A stretch of DNA of 16,560 nucleotides, taken from NCBI GenBank assembly GCA_903882345.1, contig CAIRWO010000104.1:1-16560 (forward strand), read 5' to 3'. The DNA is from Candidatus Omnitrophota bacterium (GTDB taxonomy: Bacteria > Omnitrophota > Gorgyraeia > Gygaellales > Profunditerraquicolaceae). The position numbers and the translations under genes are program-made. This document shows positions 6,906 to 15,580 of this stretch, piece by piece. Below the pieces are notes generated by a model that did not search any database, was not told the DNA's origin, and worked only from the letters and a program-made list of their open reading frames with translations. How positions within the stretch are numbered: the first letter of the stretch is position 1; every line of letters begins with the position of its first letter.

Positions 6906-8186
6906 TTAGCGGTTAACGCTGCTTTTGGTTTTAGCCAAGTCAAAAACTATTTCCTTAAAGGCCCTTCCCCGTTCTTCATAATTGGAAAACATATCAAAGC
7001 TCGAACACATCGGAGAAAATAATACGCAGTCTCCGCTGGCTGCCTTGTCAAAGGCCTTAATCACCGCTTCTTTAAGGCTCGATGCCTCCTCAACAGCCAA
7101 GGTTCCGGCGATAGCCTCGGCAATCTTTTTTTTTGCCTCGCCGATTAAAATTGCCGCCCGGACTTTTTTCCCTGCCGCATCAAGGATATTGGCATAATTA
7201 ACCCCTTTATCCCTGCCGCCGGCAATCAGGATGATACCGGATGAAATATTGCTTATCGCCCAGATAGTGGATTCGGCTACCGTGGCTTTAGAATCGTTGA
7301 TAAACCTTATGCCGTTGATTTCCGCCACGTACTCCAGGCGGTGCTCAAGGCCCCTGAATTCCCTGAATACCTCTAAACACAAATTTATCTCTATGCCGAG
7401 GATCGCAGCGACGGCGGTTACCGCCGCCTGATTAGGGTTCAGGTCGCTGCCTTCATAAAAATACGCAACTTTTGAGTTTGCCTCTTTGGCTAATCCCTTA
7501 AGCATAGGATCATTGCCGTTTAAAACGAGAAAATCATTTTTGTCCTGGTTCAGGAAGATGCGTTTTTTTACCTCAAGGTATTCCTGCATATCCTTATGCC
7601 TGTCTAAATGGTTCCTGCTGAAATTCAGTATTACGGCGATCTTGGGCTTAAAGCCTTTAATCCTTTCCAGCTGAAAAGAACTTACTTCCAGGCAGACATA
7701 ATCTTCCCCGGAGATCTTCGCCACTTCCGCGCAGAAGGGATTGCCGATATTGCCGCAGGCAAATGCCTTCCTGCCGGATGCCTCAATGACCTTAGCGATC
7801 AGGGTAGTAACCGTAGTTTTCCCGCTTGAACCGGTAACCGCGATTATCGCTGCCGGGCACAATATCGCGCCTAGTTCTATCTCGCTGATTAGCGGAATGT
7901 TAAATTCCTGCGCCCAGACGATGGAGGGGCTTGAGTTTGTAACGCCGGGCGAGACTACGACAATGTCGCTGCCTTGAATAAACTCCTGCGAGTGCCTGCC
8001 TAGTTCAACTTTTATCTCCTTAGATTTTAATTTTGCGGCATTCGCGCGGATAGCCGCGTTATCCTGGCTATCGGTAATTTTTACTTTTGCGCCCAAGTCA
8101 AAAAGCAGATTCGCAGAGGCAAGGCCGGAACGTGCCAGCCCGAATATCGTAACCTTCTTGCCCTTAAAATAATCCGTGTTTACCAT
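6906..8186 (-). CDS. murD: UDP-N-acetylmuramoyl-L-alanine--D-glutamate ligase
   Basis: Cytoplasmic Mur ligase adding D-Glu; 426 residues, slightly shorter than E. coli MurD. N-domain: VTIFGLARSGLASA (12-25). ATPase domain: P-loop TGSSGKTT (118-125), LEVSSFQLE (166-174, the MurD-specific segment), NFSRNHLDRH (188-197) with His193 as the expected metal ligand, and LEVKKRIF (204-211) with Lys207 as the probable carbamylated lysine. The C-domain contains a FINDSKAT segment and ends with the SPMCSSFDMFSNYEERGRAF region, typical of MurD. The usual Asp in 'DHxDRH' is Asn192 here. ATG at 8186 follows the mraY stop by 7 nt. Confidence 0.97.
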   Translation of the reverse strand: MVNTDYFKGKKVTIFGLARSGLASANLLFDLGAKVKITDSQDNAAIRANAAKLKSKEIKVELGRHSQEFIQGSDIVVVSPGVTNSSPSIVWAQEFNIPLISEIELGAILCPAAIIAVTGSSGKTTVTTLIAKVIEASGRKAFACGNIGNPFCAEVAKISGEDYVCLEVSSFQLERIKGFKPKIAVILNFSRNHLDRHKDMQEYLEVKKRIFLNQDKNDFLVLNGNDPMLKGLAKEANSKVAYFYEGSDLNPNQAAVTAVAAILGIEINLCLEVFREFRGLEHRLEYVAEINGIRFINDSKATVAESTIWAISNISSGIILIAGGRDKGVNYANILDAAGKKVRAAILIGEAKKKIAEAIAGTLAVEEASSLKEAVIKAFDKAASGDCVLFSPMCSSFDMFSNYEERGRAFKEIVFDLAKTKSSVNR

Positions 8187-8193
8187 GCCCGTT

Positions 8194-9282
8194 TTATCTC
8201 AACTTTAATGTTACTATTGTAAGCAATGCTAGGAGTGCCGCGATAATCCAGAACCTGACGATTACCTTATTTTCCGGCCATTCAAGAAACTGAAAATGGT
8301 GGTGCAAAGGCGCAATTTTAAATATGCGTTTTTTGGTCAGCCGGAACGAAACGACCTGTAAGATCACCGAAAGCGCCTCCATCACAAATATCCCTCCGAC
8401 GATTACCAGGAGCAATTCTTTCTTTATCAAGAGCGCCACCGTACCCAGCGCGCCTCCCAGTGACAGCGCCCCGACATCGCCCATGAATATCGCGGCGGGA
8501 TAACAATTAAACCATAAAAAGCCCAGGCCCGCCCCGAAGACCGCGGAACAGAAAACCGTCAGTTCACCGCTGCCTTTAATATAAGGTATCAGCAGGTATT
8601 CGCTGAGTTTTATATTACCCGAAACATAGCTTAATACGCTAAAAGCAATAGAGGCCATGATCACACAGCCGATTGCCAAGCCATCAAGGCCGTCAGTAAG
8701 GTTAACCGCGTTTGAAGACCCGGTAATCACCAACACCGTAAACAAAATATAAAATATGCCCAGGTTAATGGACACGTCTTTTAAAAACGGGATATCCAGC
8801 CGTGTGGTAGTTTGCGGGTCGCTAAAAAGAACGATCCCTAAAATTATCCCGAGGATCACCTGGCTGGTAAATTTGGCGGTTACGGTCAATCCCTTGGACA
8901 TCTTTTTTATCTGTTTTAAGTAATCGTCGATAAAACCGGTGATGCCCAACCACAGGGTGCTAAACATCGCGATGATTATATATTTGTTAAAAATGTCTGC
9001 CCAGAGAAAAACGGATAAAGATACCGCCAGCAGGATCAGGATGCCGCCCATAGTGGGGGTCCCCTGTTTTTTCCTGTGTAACTCATCCAGCCGTTTAGAG
9101 TCATCCTTGATCACCTTCTCCCCTATCTGCAGGCGCTTCATTGTGTTGATGATTACCGGCCCTAACAACAGGCTGACTACAAAGGCGGTGAGCGCGGCCA
9201 TACTTGCCCGGAAAGTGATGTAGCGGAAAAGATTTAAAAAGGGGATGACAGCGTGAAGCGGATAAAGTAAATTATATAACAT
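8194..9282 (-). CDS. mraY: Phospho-N-acetylmuramoyl-pentapeptide transferase
   Basis: Polytopic enzyme transferring phospho-MurNAc-pentapeptide to undecaprenyl phosphate to make lipid I; 362 residues, about ten membrane helices. Catalytic landmarks are intact: HRKKQGTPTMGG (69-80), FIDDYLK with Asp119/Asp120, NLTDGLDGLA (194-203) with Asp197, FMGDVGALSLGG (266-277) with Asp269, and the HHH triad in PLHHHFQ (325-331). The N-terminus (MLYNLLYPLH, then the ITFRASMAALTAF segment) matches the family. ATG at 9282 overlaps the murF stop by 11 nt, and a GGAAGAAG purine tract precedes it. Confidence 0.98.
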   Translation of the reverse strand: MLYNLLYPLHAVIPFLNLFRYITFRASMAALTAFVVSLLLGPVIINTMKRLQIGEKVIKDDSKRLDELHRKKQGTPTMGGILILLAVSLSVFLWADIFNKYIIIAMFSTLWLGITGFIDDYLKQIKKMSKGLTVTAKFTSQVILGIILGIVLFSDPQTTTRLDIPFLKDVSINLGIFYILFTVLVITGSSNAVNLTDGLDGLAIGCVIMASIAFSVLSYVSGNIKLSEYLLIPYIKGSGELTVFCSAVFGAGLGFLWFNCYPAAIFMGDVGALSLGGALGTVALLIKKELLLVIVGGIFVMEALSVILQVVSFRLTKKRIFKIAPLHHHFQFLEWPENKVIVRFWIIAALLALLTIVTLKLR

Positions 9283-10636
9283 TTAATACTTCTTCCATTC
9301 TCATAGCGCGCGAGCCCTTAACCAGGACAATGTCGCCTTCTTGCAACGATATTTTATTCATCAGGATGCTGCGCGCCTCGGCAGCATTAGAGCAGGTAAA
9401 TATGTTTTGGGTTTTTAGGCCTGAAGCAGCAGCCTGTTTTGCCGCAAGGCGGGAAAGCGTTCCCACGGTTATAAATATATCACAAATCCTCGCTGAATTA
9501 AAGCCTGCTTCGCGGTGGAACTCCTCTTTTGCATCTCCCAGCTCAAGCATATCCCCCATGACGAAAATCTTCCTGCCTGCGGGCCTTAATTTTTCCAGCG
9601 CATCCAGTGCCTGTTTTAAAGAAAGAGGGTTGGAATTGTAGGTATCGTCTATAAACTTTACGTTATTGATAAATTTAAAGTTCAGCCTGCCCTTGGGAAA
9701 TGAAAAATCCGCCAATCTGCGGCAAATGGTTTGATATTCCATGCCAAAGACCCTCGCCACGGCTACGGCGGCTAACGCGTTATAAACATTATTAGCGCCG
9801 GCAGTACGCAGATGAAATTTATGCTTACCGTTAAGCAAGAATTCAATTCCTTTTGCGTTATAGCGGATATGCGAAGCCGAAAAATCGGCTGCTGCCCTGA
9901 TCCCGAAACTTAAAATAAAAGGCTTTAAACAGGACTTCAGGATATTTTTGTGCAGCAGCGCATCATCACTATTCAATATTGCCAGGCAGGGAGAGCGCAG
10001 GCTTTCGATAAGAATATATTTTTCCTTAAAGACGCCTTTCAGATCGCTAAAATGCTCCAGATGCGCCGGGCCGATATTCGTGATCACTCCGACATTAGGC
10101 AGGCAGATACCGGCAAGGTGCCTGATCTCTCCCGGGTGATTTGTTCCCAATTCAAGCACGGCAATTTCGTGGCTGTTATTCAGGCCGCAAAGAGTCAGGG
10201 GTAAGCCGATGTGGTTATTTTTTGTGCCTTCATTACCAAGGACTTTGAACTTTGCGGACAAGACGCAGGTAAGCATATCCTTCAGCGTAGTCTTTCCCGC
10301 GCTGCCGCTAACCGCGATAACCGGGATATTGTATTTAATCCGTAATGCCCGGGCAATATCCGCCAAGGCATCTTGCGTATCTTTGACCTCGATAAAGATC
10401 GCGGCGCTGGTAATCCTGGTTTTCATTTTCGGGCCGGCAATGATACAGCACGCGCCTCTCTTCAGTGCCTCGCCGATAAAATTATGCCCGTCAAAATTAT
10501 CGCCTTTAATGGCAATAAACGCCTCGCCTTTTTTTATAGTACGGGAATCTATTGAAAAACCGTTGATCTTTTTATGGGGACAGGCAGAGAATAGTTTTCC
10601 CCGCGTGCCTTTTAGGATTTCATTAACGCTAAGCAT
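9272..10636 (-). CDS. murF: UDP-N-acetylmuramoyl-tripeptide--D-alanyl-D-alanine ligase
   Basis: Mur ligase adding the D-Ala-D-Ala made by Ddl to complete UDP-MurNAc-pentapeptide; 454 residues. N-domain: GFSIDSRTIKKGEAFIAIKG (26-45). ATPase domain: P-loop VSGSAGKTT (109-117), GTKNNHIGLPLTL (137-149) and LELGTNHPGEI (161-171), both MurF-typical, and ITNIGPAHLEHF (185-196). The C-domain begins around a FIDDTYNSNP segment and includes a FVMGDMLELG segment, both MurF hallmarks. The start ATG overlaps murE by 25 nt and has GAGG very close upstream (2 nt). Confidence 0.97.
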   Translation of the reverse strand: MLSVNEILKGTRGKLFSACPHKKINGFSIDSRTIKKGEAFIAIKGDNFDGHNFIGEALKRGACCIIAGPKMKTRITSAAIFIEVKDTQDALADIARALRIKYNIPVIAVSGSAGKTTLKDMLTCVLSAKFKVLGNEGTKNNHIGLPLTLCGLNNSHEIAVLELGTNHPGEIRHLAGICLPNVGVITNIGPAHLEHFSDLKGVFKEKYILIESLRSPCLAILNSDDALLHKNILKSCLKPFILSFGIRAAADFSASHIRYNAKGIEFLLNGKHKFHLRTAGANNVYNALAAVAVARVFGMEYQTICRRLADFSFPKGRLNFKFINNVKFIDDTYNSNPLSLKQALDALEKLRPAGRKIFVMGDMLELGDAKEEFHREAGFNSARICDIFITVGTLSRLAAKQAAASGLKTQNIFTCSNAAEARSILMNKISLQEGDIVLVKGSRAMRMEEVLNVI

Positions 10637-12078
10637 TTCCTCACCATTTTTCGGTCGTCAAATTCCAGTTTTTTATCTTTGATGATCTGATAATTCTCAT
10701 GGCCCTTACCGGCAACCAGTACAATATCACCCTGAGAAGCAATGGACAAAGATTTTTTTATTGCCTCCATCCGGTCGGGAATAACGCAGTAATTATCTTT
10801 CTTTATCCCCTTTTTAATCTCTTCAATTATGTCTAACGGCTCTTCCGAACGCGGGTTATCGTTTGTGATCACCGCGTAATCCGCCAGCTCCGTAACAACC
10901 GCGCCCATCTTTGGCCGCTTTAGCCTGTCGCGCTCGCCGCCGCAGCCGAAGACGACGATAATCCGACCCTTAGATACCTGCCGCAGCGTCTTAATAACAT
11001 TATTCAAGGCATCATCGGTGTGCGCGTAATCGACAAACACAGAAAAGCCCCTGTCTGTCTCCAGGCGCTGGAGCCTGCCGGGCACACAAGGGAAATTTTC
11101 CAGAGCCTTTTGAAAAATTTTTAAGTCCAAACCTTCCTTTGCTGCCCAACCGGCGCAGGCCAGAATGTTATAGACATTATGCCTTCCGATAAGCGAAGTC
11201 TTTAAGCTTATATCCCTGCCCAAGCAAGCGAGTGTAAATTCTGTATGCGCTATGTCAAATTTTATATCCTTTGCCGTTACATCCGCCGGATTATCGATCG
11301 CATAGGTAACCACTTTCGCTGCGGTAATGGATTTAAGCCTCCTGCCGTAGCTATCGTCCGCGTTAATCACCGCGAAAGCCTCCGGGGAAAGCTCCTGAAA
11401 AAGCCTTGCCTTTGCCTGAAAATAATCCTCCAGCGTCTTGTGGTAATCCAGATGATCCTGGGTTAAATTCGTGAATATCGCGGAATGAAAGATTATGCCG
11501 GCTATCCTTTGCTGATGCAGCGCATGCGAAGAAACCTCCATCAGCGCGTAATTGATTTTTTCTTTAAGCATTTCGGCGAGCATCGACTGAAGTTCCAGCG
11601 GCCCCGGCGTTGTATTGATCGAAGGCAGGGACTTATCTTTAAAGCGGTAATTGATCGTGCCGATAACTGCCGGAGTTTTACCCGCCTCTTTAAGTATGGC
11701 CTCCAGTAAATAAGAAATTGTTGTCTTGCCGTTTGTCCCGGTAATACCCGCCACTTTTATTTTTTTAGAGGGATTGCCGTAGAATTCCGAAGACAAAATT
11801 GCCAGCGCCCTGCGCGGGTCATCTACGGCAATCACCGGCGCATTATATAAACGATGCATGGTCAACTCTGAAGCGCCGACTACTACGGCCTTTGCCCCGT
11901 TTTTTAATGCCTCATCGATGAAGGCGTTGCCGTCGGCGTTTGTGCCTTTTATCGCTACAAAGATAAAGCCTGCGCCGGTTTTTTTGGAATTACAGCTTAT
12001 CCCTTTGACCTGAAAATCAGCGAGATGGTAATTTACATTACACCCCTTAAGACTTTTAATTAAGCGGCTTAATGTCAT
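10612..12078 (-). CDS. murE: UDP-MurNAc-L-Ala-D-Glu--meso-diaminopimelate ligase
   Basis: Mur ligase adding the third stem residue; 488 residues. P-loop TGTNGKTT (113-120), NTTPGP (155-160), EVSSHAL (181-187), NLTQDHLDYH (204-213), probable carbamylated Lys223 in QAKARLF (221-227), and LVAGKGHE (454-461). The specificity motif is DNPR (407-410), which in this family indicates meso-diaminopimelate rather than L-lysine, so the wall is predicted to be DAP type. The usual YAHTPDAL segment reads YAHTDDAL (351-358). ATG at 12078 overlaps the ftsI end by 23 nt, with an AGAGGT ribosome binding site inside ftsI. Confidence 0.97.
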   Translation of the reverse strand: MTLSRLIKSLKGCNVNYHLADFQVKGISCNSKKTGAGFIFVAIKGTNADGNAFIDEALKNGAKAVVVGASELTMHRLYNAPVIAVDDPRRALAILSSEFYGNPSKKIKVAGITGTNGKTTISYLLEAILKEAGKTPAVIGTINYRFKDKSLPSINTTPGPLELQSMLAEMLKEKINYALMEVSSHALHQQRIAGIIFHSAIFTNLTQDHLDYHKTLEDYFQAKARLFQELSPEAFAVINADDSYGRRLKSITAAKVVTYAIDNPADVTAKDIKFDIAHTEFTLACLGRDISLKTSLIGRHNVYNILACAGWAAKEGLDLKIFQKALENFPCVPGRLQRLETDRGFSVFVDYAHTDDALNNVIKTLRQVSKGRIIVVFGCGGERDRLKRPKMGAVVTELADYAVITNDNPRSEEPLDIIEEIKKGIKKDNYCVIPDRMEAIKKSLSIASQGDIVLVAGKGHENYQIIKDKKLEFDDRKMVRKCLALMKS

Positions 12079-13780
12079 TGGCTATAAGTACCTCTTCAGG
12101 CAGTTGTCTAGTCCTTAAATATCTTATCGTATCATTGGCTACGCCTTTGAACACGGGTGCAGCCACCACTCCGCCGTAGTAATAGGGGTGTGGCTCGTCA
12201 AGCATCACAGCCACGGCAATCAGCGGATCATTTGCCGGCGCGAAACCGATAAAAGAGGCAATGAATTTATTGTGCGAATAAGTGCCGTTCGGCTCCAGCT
12301 TCTGCGCGGTGCCGGTCTTACCGGCGGCGTCAAAACCCATGACCTTGGCAAGCTTACCGGTACCTTCTTCTATTACTCCGATGAGTATATTTTTGATCCT
12401 CTCCGCCGTGTCCGCGGAAATTACCTTATTGATCACCACGGGAGAAAATTGTTTTATCGTTTCCCCGTATTTATCCCTGATCTCCTTTACGACATACGGC
12501 TTCATCAACTGGCCGCCGTTGGCAATTATGCATATCTCACCAGCCAGCTGCAGCGCGGTTACTCCCACTTCCTGGCCCATAGGAACCGTAGCGATGGACA
12601 GTTTCGACCAGTAACGCGGCGGCCTAGTTACCCCGGAAACCTCTCCCGGAAGATCAATGCCGGTCCTTGAGCCAAAACCAAAAAGCCTGATATATTTATA
12701 AAGAAGGTCATTCCCGAGCATTTGCGCTACTTTGGACGTGCCGATGTTGCTTGACTGCTCGATCACCTCCCGGAACGTCAGCCAGCCGTGCGACGTATGA
12801 TCGTGTAGGATATGGCCGGAAATTTTATAAGCGCCGTTTTCGCAGAAAATTTTTACCCCTTCATTTACCTTCTTTTCTTCAAGCGCTGCCGAAGCAGTAA
12901 CGATCTTAAATACAGAGCCCGGCTCAAACATATCGGTGATCAGGCGGTCGCGCCTTGCCTCCTTACCGGCACTGCCGTATTCATTCAAATCCAGCGTCGG
13001 ACGATTGGCTAAAGCGAGTATTGCTCCGGTACGCGGGTCAAGGACGATAATACTTGCTCCTTTGGCATGGTACAAGCGATAAGCCTTATCAAGTTCTCTT
13101 TCGGCGATATACTGGATTACTTCGTCGATAGTAAGCACGAGGTCGTAGCCGTCTTTGGGCAGGACCATTTTTTCCCAGAGGTCCAGCTTCTTCTGCCGCG
13201 CGTCCCTTAAGAACAGCGCCCAGCCGGCCTCTCCTTTAAGATAAGAATCATAATTTAATTCCAAGCCTTCCAGCCCCTTATTGTCCAGGCCGGCAAAGCC
13301 GAGGACATGGCTGGCAAGATAGCCATTAGGATAGCAACGCTTGCTTTCTTTGATAGAATCTATGCCCCTTATATTTAGTTTTTTAATTTGCTCGCTTTGC
13401 TGAGGAGTAACCTTACGGGCGATCCAGACAAAATATTTTTTCCGGTTGAGCTTCTCCCGCAGATTAGAAATATCGAGGTTCAATATGAAAGAAAGTTTCC
13501 TCACCGCTGTTTCTCTGTCTTTCTCGGGGATCTCGTTAGGGGAGGCAAAAAACGAATCTACCTGCACATTGACCGCCAAGGGCTTGGAGTTAGTATCGTA
13601 GATCGTGCCGCGGCGCGGCTCAAGCTCGACAAAAAGATTATGCTGCCTTTTGGCTATTGCCGCCAGATAATTCGCACGGAAGATCTGAATGAAGAAAAGC
13701 CGGCCTGCGCAGAATAAAAGGAAAAGGATAAAAAGCAAAAACACCGCTTCGGTCCTGCGGCGATAGTTACTAATATGCAC
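12056..13780 (-). CDS. ftsI: Septal peptidoglycan transpeptidase FtsI (class B penicillin-binding protein)
   Basis: Class B PBP that cross-links septal peptidoglycan with FtsW; 574 residues. A short basic cytoplasmic start is followed by one membrane segment (~12-33). The pedestal domain includes the RRGTIYD segment (57-62). Transpeptidase motifs: SVFK (289-292, acylated Ser289), SSN (343-345) and KTGT (488-491). No C-terminal PASTA domains are present. The start is a GTG at 13780 with no recognisable Shine-Dalgarno. An in-frame TAA six codons upstream rules out a longer form, and the next candidate (GTG at codon 13) would remove the basic residues before the membrane helix. The gene follows ftsL by 31 nt, the classical order. 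Confidence 0.96.
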   Translation of the reverse strand: MHISNYRRRTEAVFLLFILFLLFCAGRLFFIQIFRANYLAAIAKRQHNLFVELEPRRGTIYDTNSKPLAVNVQVDSFFASPNEIPEKDRETAVRKLSFILNLDISNLREKLNRKKYFVWIARKVTPQQSEQIKKLNIRGIDSIKESKRCYPNGYLASHVLGFAGLDNKGLEGLELNYDSYLKGEAGWALFLRDARQKKLDLWEKMVLPKDGYDLVLTIDEVIQYIAERELDKAYRLYHAKGASIIVLDPRTGAILALANRPTLDLNEYGSAGKEARRDRLITDMFEPGSVFKIVTASAALEEKKVNEGVKIFCENGAYKISGHILHDHTSHGWLTFREVIEQSSNIGTSKVAQMLGNDLLYKYIRLFGFGSRTGIDLPGEVSGVTRPPRYWSKLSIATVPMGQEVGVTALQLAGEICIIANGGQLMKPYVVKEIRDKYGETIKQFSPVVINKVISADTAERIKNILIGVIEEGTGKLAKVMGFDAAGKTGTAQKLEPNGTYSHNKFIASFIGFAPANDPLIAVAVMLDEPHPYYYGGVVAAPVFKGVANDTIRYLRTRQLPEEVLIANDIKPLN

Positions 13781-13811
13781 AATGAGTAGAGGTTAAAAAC
13801 AGGGTTAGCTA

Positions 13812-14180
13812 TCAGGGATTAATCGTCATCGCCTCTGCCTGCCGCTTTACGCCGAATAACCACGACAGCAAAGTTTCTTTTTTCTGCACGTAGCGGCTTA
13901 CCTTAAAACCGTTTAAAGGACGCGTTAATCTCAACAGCCTGTAGGTATCAGGCATCTGAAAATCCGGATCCGCGGAAACCCTGCTGCCGATCCGGGTCAA
14001 AGAAACATTCTTTGCTATATTGTACTTTAATACGGCATTCTTATCAAGCAAATCCTCGAAACGCGTCACCCTCTTTTGCCCGGCATAGGCAAGCCGGAAT
14101 ATCTCCGACTGCTGATATACATAAAGCAGAGAAAACGATGTAACCAGGAAAACTAAAATCAGGAATTTGGATAATCTCAT
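13812..14180 (-). CDS. ftsL: Small bitopic protein in the ftsL position (FtsL-like)
   Basis: 122-residue protein with a short basic N-terminus (MRLSK), a single membrane segment at about 6-22, and a helical periplasmic region (about 25-60) with heptad-like spacing, the FtsL architecture. Sequence conservation in FtsL is too low for a motif-based call, so the name rests on topology and on its place between rsmH and ftsI. The frame is open further upstream (to an ATG at 14246), but that would overlap rsmH by 65 nt and put a non-hydrophobic leader before the membrane helix. I chose the ATG at 14180, which starts 1 nt after the rsmH stop and has AGAGAGG 7 nt before it. The C-terminal ~40 residues are longer than a minimal FtsL. 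Confidence 0.8.
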   Translation of the reverse strand: MRLSKFLILVFLVTSFSLLYVYQQSEIFRLAYAGQKRVTRFEDLLDKNAVLKYNIAKNVSLTRIGSRVSADPDFQMPDTYRLLRLTRPLNGFKVSRYVQKKETLLSWLFGVKRQAEAMTINP

Positions 14181-14181
14181 C

Positions 14182-15075
14182 TTAGAGCCTCTCTGCCACC
14201 CTGAGCTTGGCACTCCTGCTCTTGGGGTTTTGCCTGATTTCTTCATCAGCCGGTACCAGCGGCTTGGGCGTTATGATCTTCAGTAAGCCTTTTGCTGCAA
14301 AATCACGAAAGCTGAATTTCACGATACGGTCTTCCAGAGAATGAAAAGAAATTACGCAGATCCGGCCGTTATTTTTCAACAGTTCCACTGCCTTACGGAT
14401 CACGATTTCCAGTGATTCCAGTTCCCGGTTGACCGCAATGCGCACTGCCTGAAAGGTCCTAGTCGCCGGGTGGATCCGGTAATGCCTGTATTTGTAAGGT
14501 ATCGCCCTGGAGACCGCCTGGCTTAACTCTAACGTCGTGGAGATGGGATGCTTCTCCCTTTCTTTCACCAAATAGCGGGCAATACGGTTATGCCATCTTT
14601 CCTCGCCGAAATTCCAGAGCAGCTCTGAAAGTTCGTCTTCGTTAAGGTTATTCACCAGGTCATATGCGGATATATAACTGTTCCTGTCCAGCCGCATATC
14701 CAATGGCCCCTCGTTCTGAAAACTAAACCCCCTTAAGGGGTCATCCAACTGCGCGCTGGATACGCCTAAATCTAATAAGATTCCGTCTACTTTCTGCACA
14801 CCTGCGTCAGAAAGTATCTTATCGACGTCAATAAAATTTCCGTAAACAAAATTACAGCTGGCACTGTAGTCACCAAGCCTTGATCTTGCCGTCTTTATCG
14901 CGTCTTCGTCGCGGTCAATGCCGATCAATTTGCCGCCGGGTGAAATGCGCTCGATGATCTTCAAGCTGTGGCCCCCCATACCAATGGTTGCGTCTACTAT
15001 CGTCTTGCCGGCTGCGAGGTTCAAATAATTTATAATTTCACCGCACATCACGGGAATATGCAATTTCTCGTCCAC
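14182..15075 (-). CDS. rsmH: 16S rRNA (cytosine(1402)-N(4))-methyltransferase
   Basis: SAM-dependent methyltransferase (MraW) acting on C1402 of 16S rRNA; 297 residues. Conserved start LHIPVM (5-10), SAM loop DATIGMGGHS (28-37), GIDRD (52-56), LLDLGVSSAQLDDPLRGFSF (100-119) and a C-terminal ISFHSLEDRIVK motif. The start is a GTG at 15075. An in-frame TAA two codons upstream excludes extension, and the HIPVM block excludes a later start. The Shine-Dalgarno is poor, so coupling to mraZ (31 nt upstream) may help. Second gene of the cluster, as in most dcw operons. Confidence 0.97.
   Translation of the reverse strand: MDEKLHIPVMCGEIINYLNLAAGKTIVDATIGMGGHSLKIIERISPGGKLIGIDRDEDAIKTARSRLGDYSASCNFVYGNFIDVDKILSDAGVQKVDGILLDLGVSSAQLDDPLRGFSFQNEGPLDMRLDRNSYISAYDLVNNLNEDELSELLWNFGEERWHNRIARYLVKEREKHPISTTLELSQAVSRAIPYKYRHYRIHPATRTFQAVRIAVNRELESLEIVIRKAVELLKNNGRICVISFHSLEDRIVKFSFRDFAAKGLLKIITPKPLVPADEEIRQNPKSRSAKLRVAERL
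14188..14194 (-). promoter_or_regulatory. Ribosome binding site fixing the ftsL start
   Basis: AGAGAGG lies 7 nt upstream of the ATG at 14180, at the very end of rsmH. It supports the 122-residue FtsL over the longer upstream reading. Confidence 0.75.
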
Positions 15076-15106
15076 TTTTTAAAAACCCGATTATATATCT
15101 TAACTG

Positions 15107-15544
15107 CTAATTGTCTACTAATTTTTCAGCAATCCCCTCGAAAGACTGACGGGAATTGGCATAAAATTCTTCCCATCCTTGAGCCGACCAGATCTCAATG
15201 CGGTTAGAGATACCGACGATAATGACCTCTCTTTTTATCCCGGCAAAATCTTTAAGGTATTGAGGAAGCAGGATCCTGCCCTGCTTGTCAGGGATAACAT
15301 CCACGGCCCCGGAAAAATAAATACGGTTAAAGGTGCGGCCTTCCTGTTTTGTAAAAGAGATCGCCTTGAATTTATTTTCCTGCGACTTCCATTCTTCCTC
15401 GGAAAACATGAACAGGCATTTGTCTAAGCCGCGCGTGACAAAAAATTTATCGATGAAATTATTCTTGGCAACTTCCCGGAATTTGGCAGGTAAAATAAGG
15501 CGGCCCTTGCGGTCTATTGAATGTGAATACTCGCCATAGAACAT
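15107..15544 (-). CDS. mraZ: Transcriptional regulator MraZ
   Basis: DNA-binding regulator of the dcw cluster, first gene of the operon; 145 residues. It shows the two-fold AbrB/SpoVT-like design: the first motif is SIDRKGRLILPAKFR (9-23) and the second is VIPDKQGRILLPQYL (83-97), each with the conserved D-x-(K/Q)-G-R. The ATG at 15544 is preceded by GGGAG at 15558-15554 with a 9-nt spacer. About 65 nt of leader separates it from a consensus promoter, and the leader carries three AGTGG direct repeats, its likely own operator, which suggests autoregulation. Confidence 0.97.
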   Translation of the reverse strand: MFYGEYSHSIDRKGRLILPAKFREVAKNNFIDKFFVTRGLDKCLFMFSEEEWKSQENKFKAISFTKQEGRTFNRIYFSGAVDVIPDKQGRILLPQYLKDFAGIKREVIIVGISNRIEIWSAQGWEEFYANSRQSFEGIAEKLVDN

Positions 15545-15553
15545 AACTGAGTG

Positions 15554-15558
15554 CTCCC
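15554..15558 (-). promoter_or_regulatory. Ribosome binding site of mraZ
   Basis: GGGAG is spaced 9 nt from the ATG at 15544, one of the clearest Shine-Dalgarno sites in the window. It lies downstream of the MraZ boxes. Confidence 0.75.
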
Positions 15559-15564
15559 TATAGA

Positions 15565-15580
15565 TTTGGCTGGCGCCAAA
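15565..15580 (-). other. Small inverted repeat in the mraZ leader
   Basis: TTTGGCGCCAGCCAAA on the minus strand: 6-nt arms TTTGGC/GCCAAA around a 4-nt loop. It lies between the last MraZ box and the ribosome binding site, so the transcript could form a short stem there. There is no U-run, so it is not a terminator. Function is unknown and chance occurrence is possible. Confidence 0.4.

Noticed and set aside
12188..12670. Long plus-strand open frame (about 160 codons) opposite ftsI
   Set aside because: It lies wholly antisense to the transpeptidase domain of FtsI, has no recognisable protein features, and is the kind of shadow frame expected opposite a conserved gene. The same applies to the plus-strand frames at 10209-10682 and 1659-2063.
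14181..14246. Upstream extension of the ftsL frame to an ATG at 14246
   Set aside because: It would overlap rsmH by 65 nt and add a non-conserved polar leader. The ATG at 14180 has a strong ribosome binding site and begins immediately after the rsmH stop.
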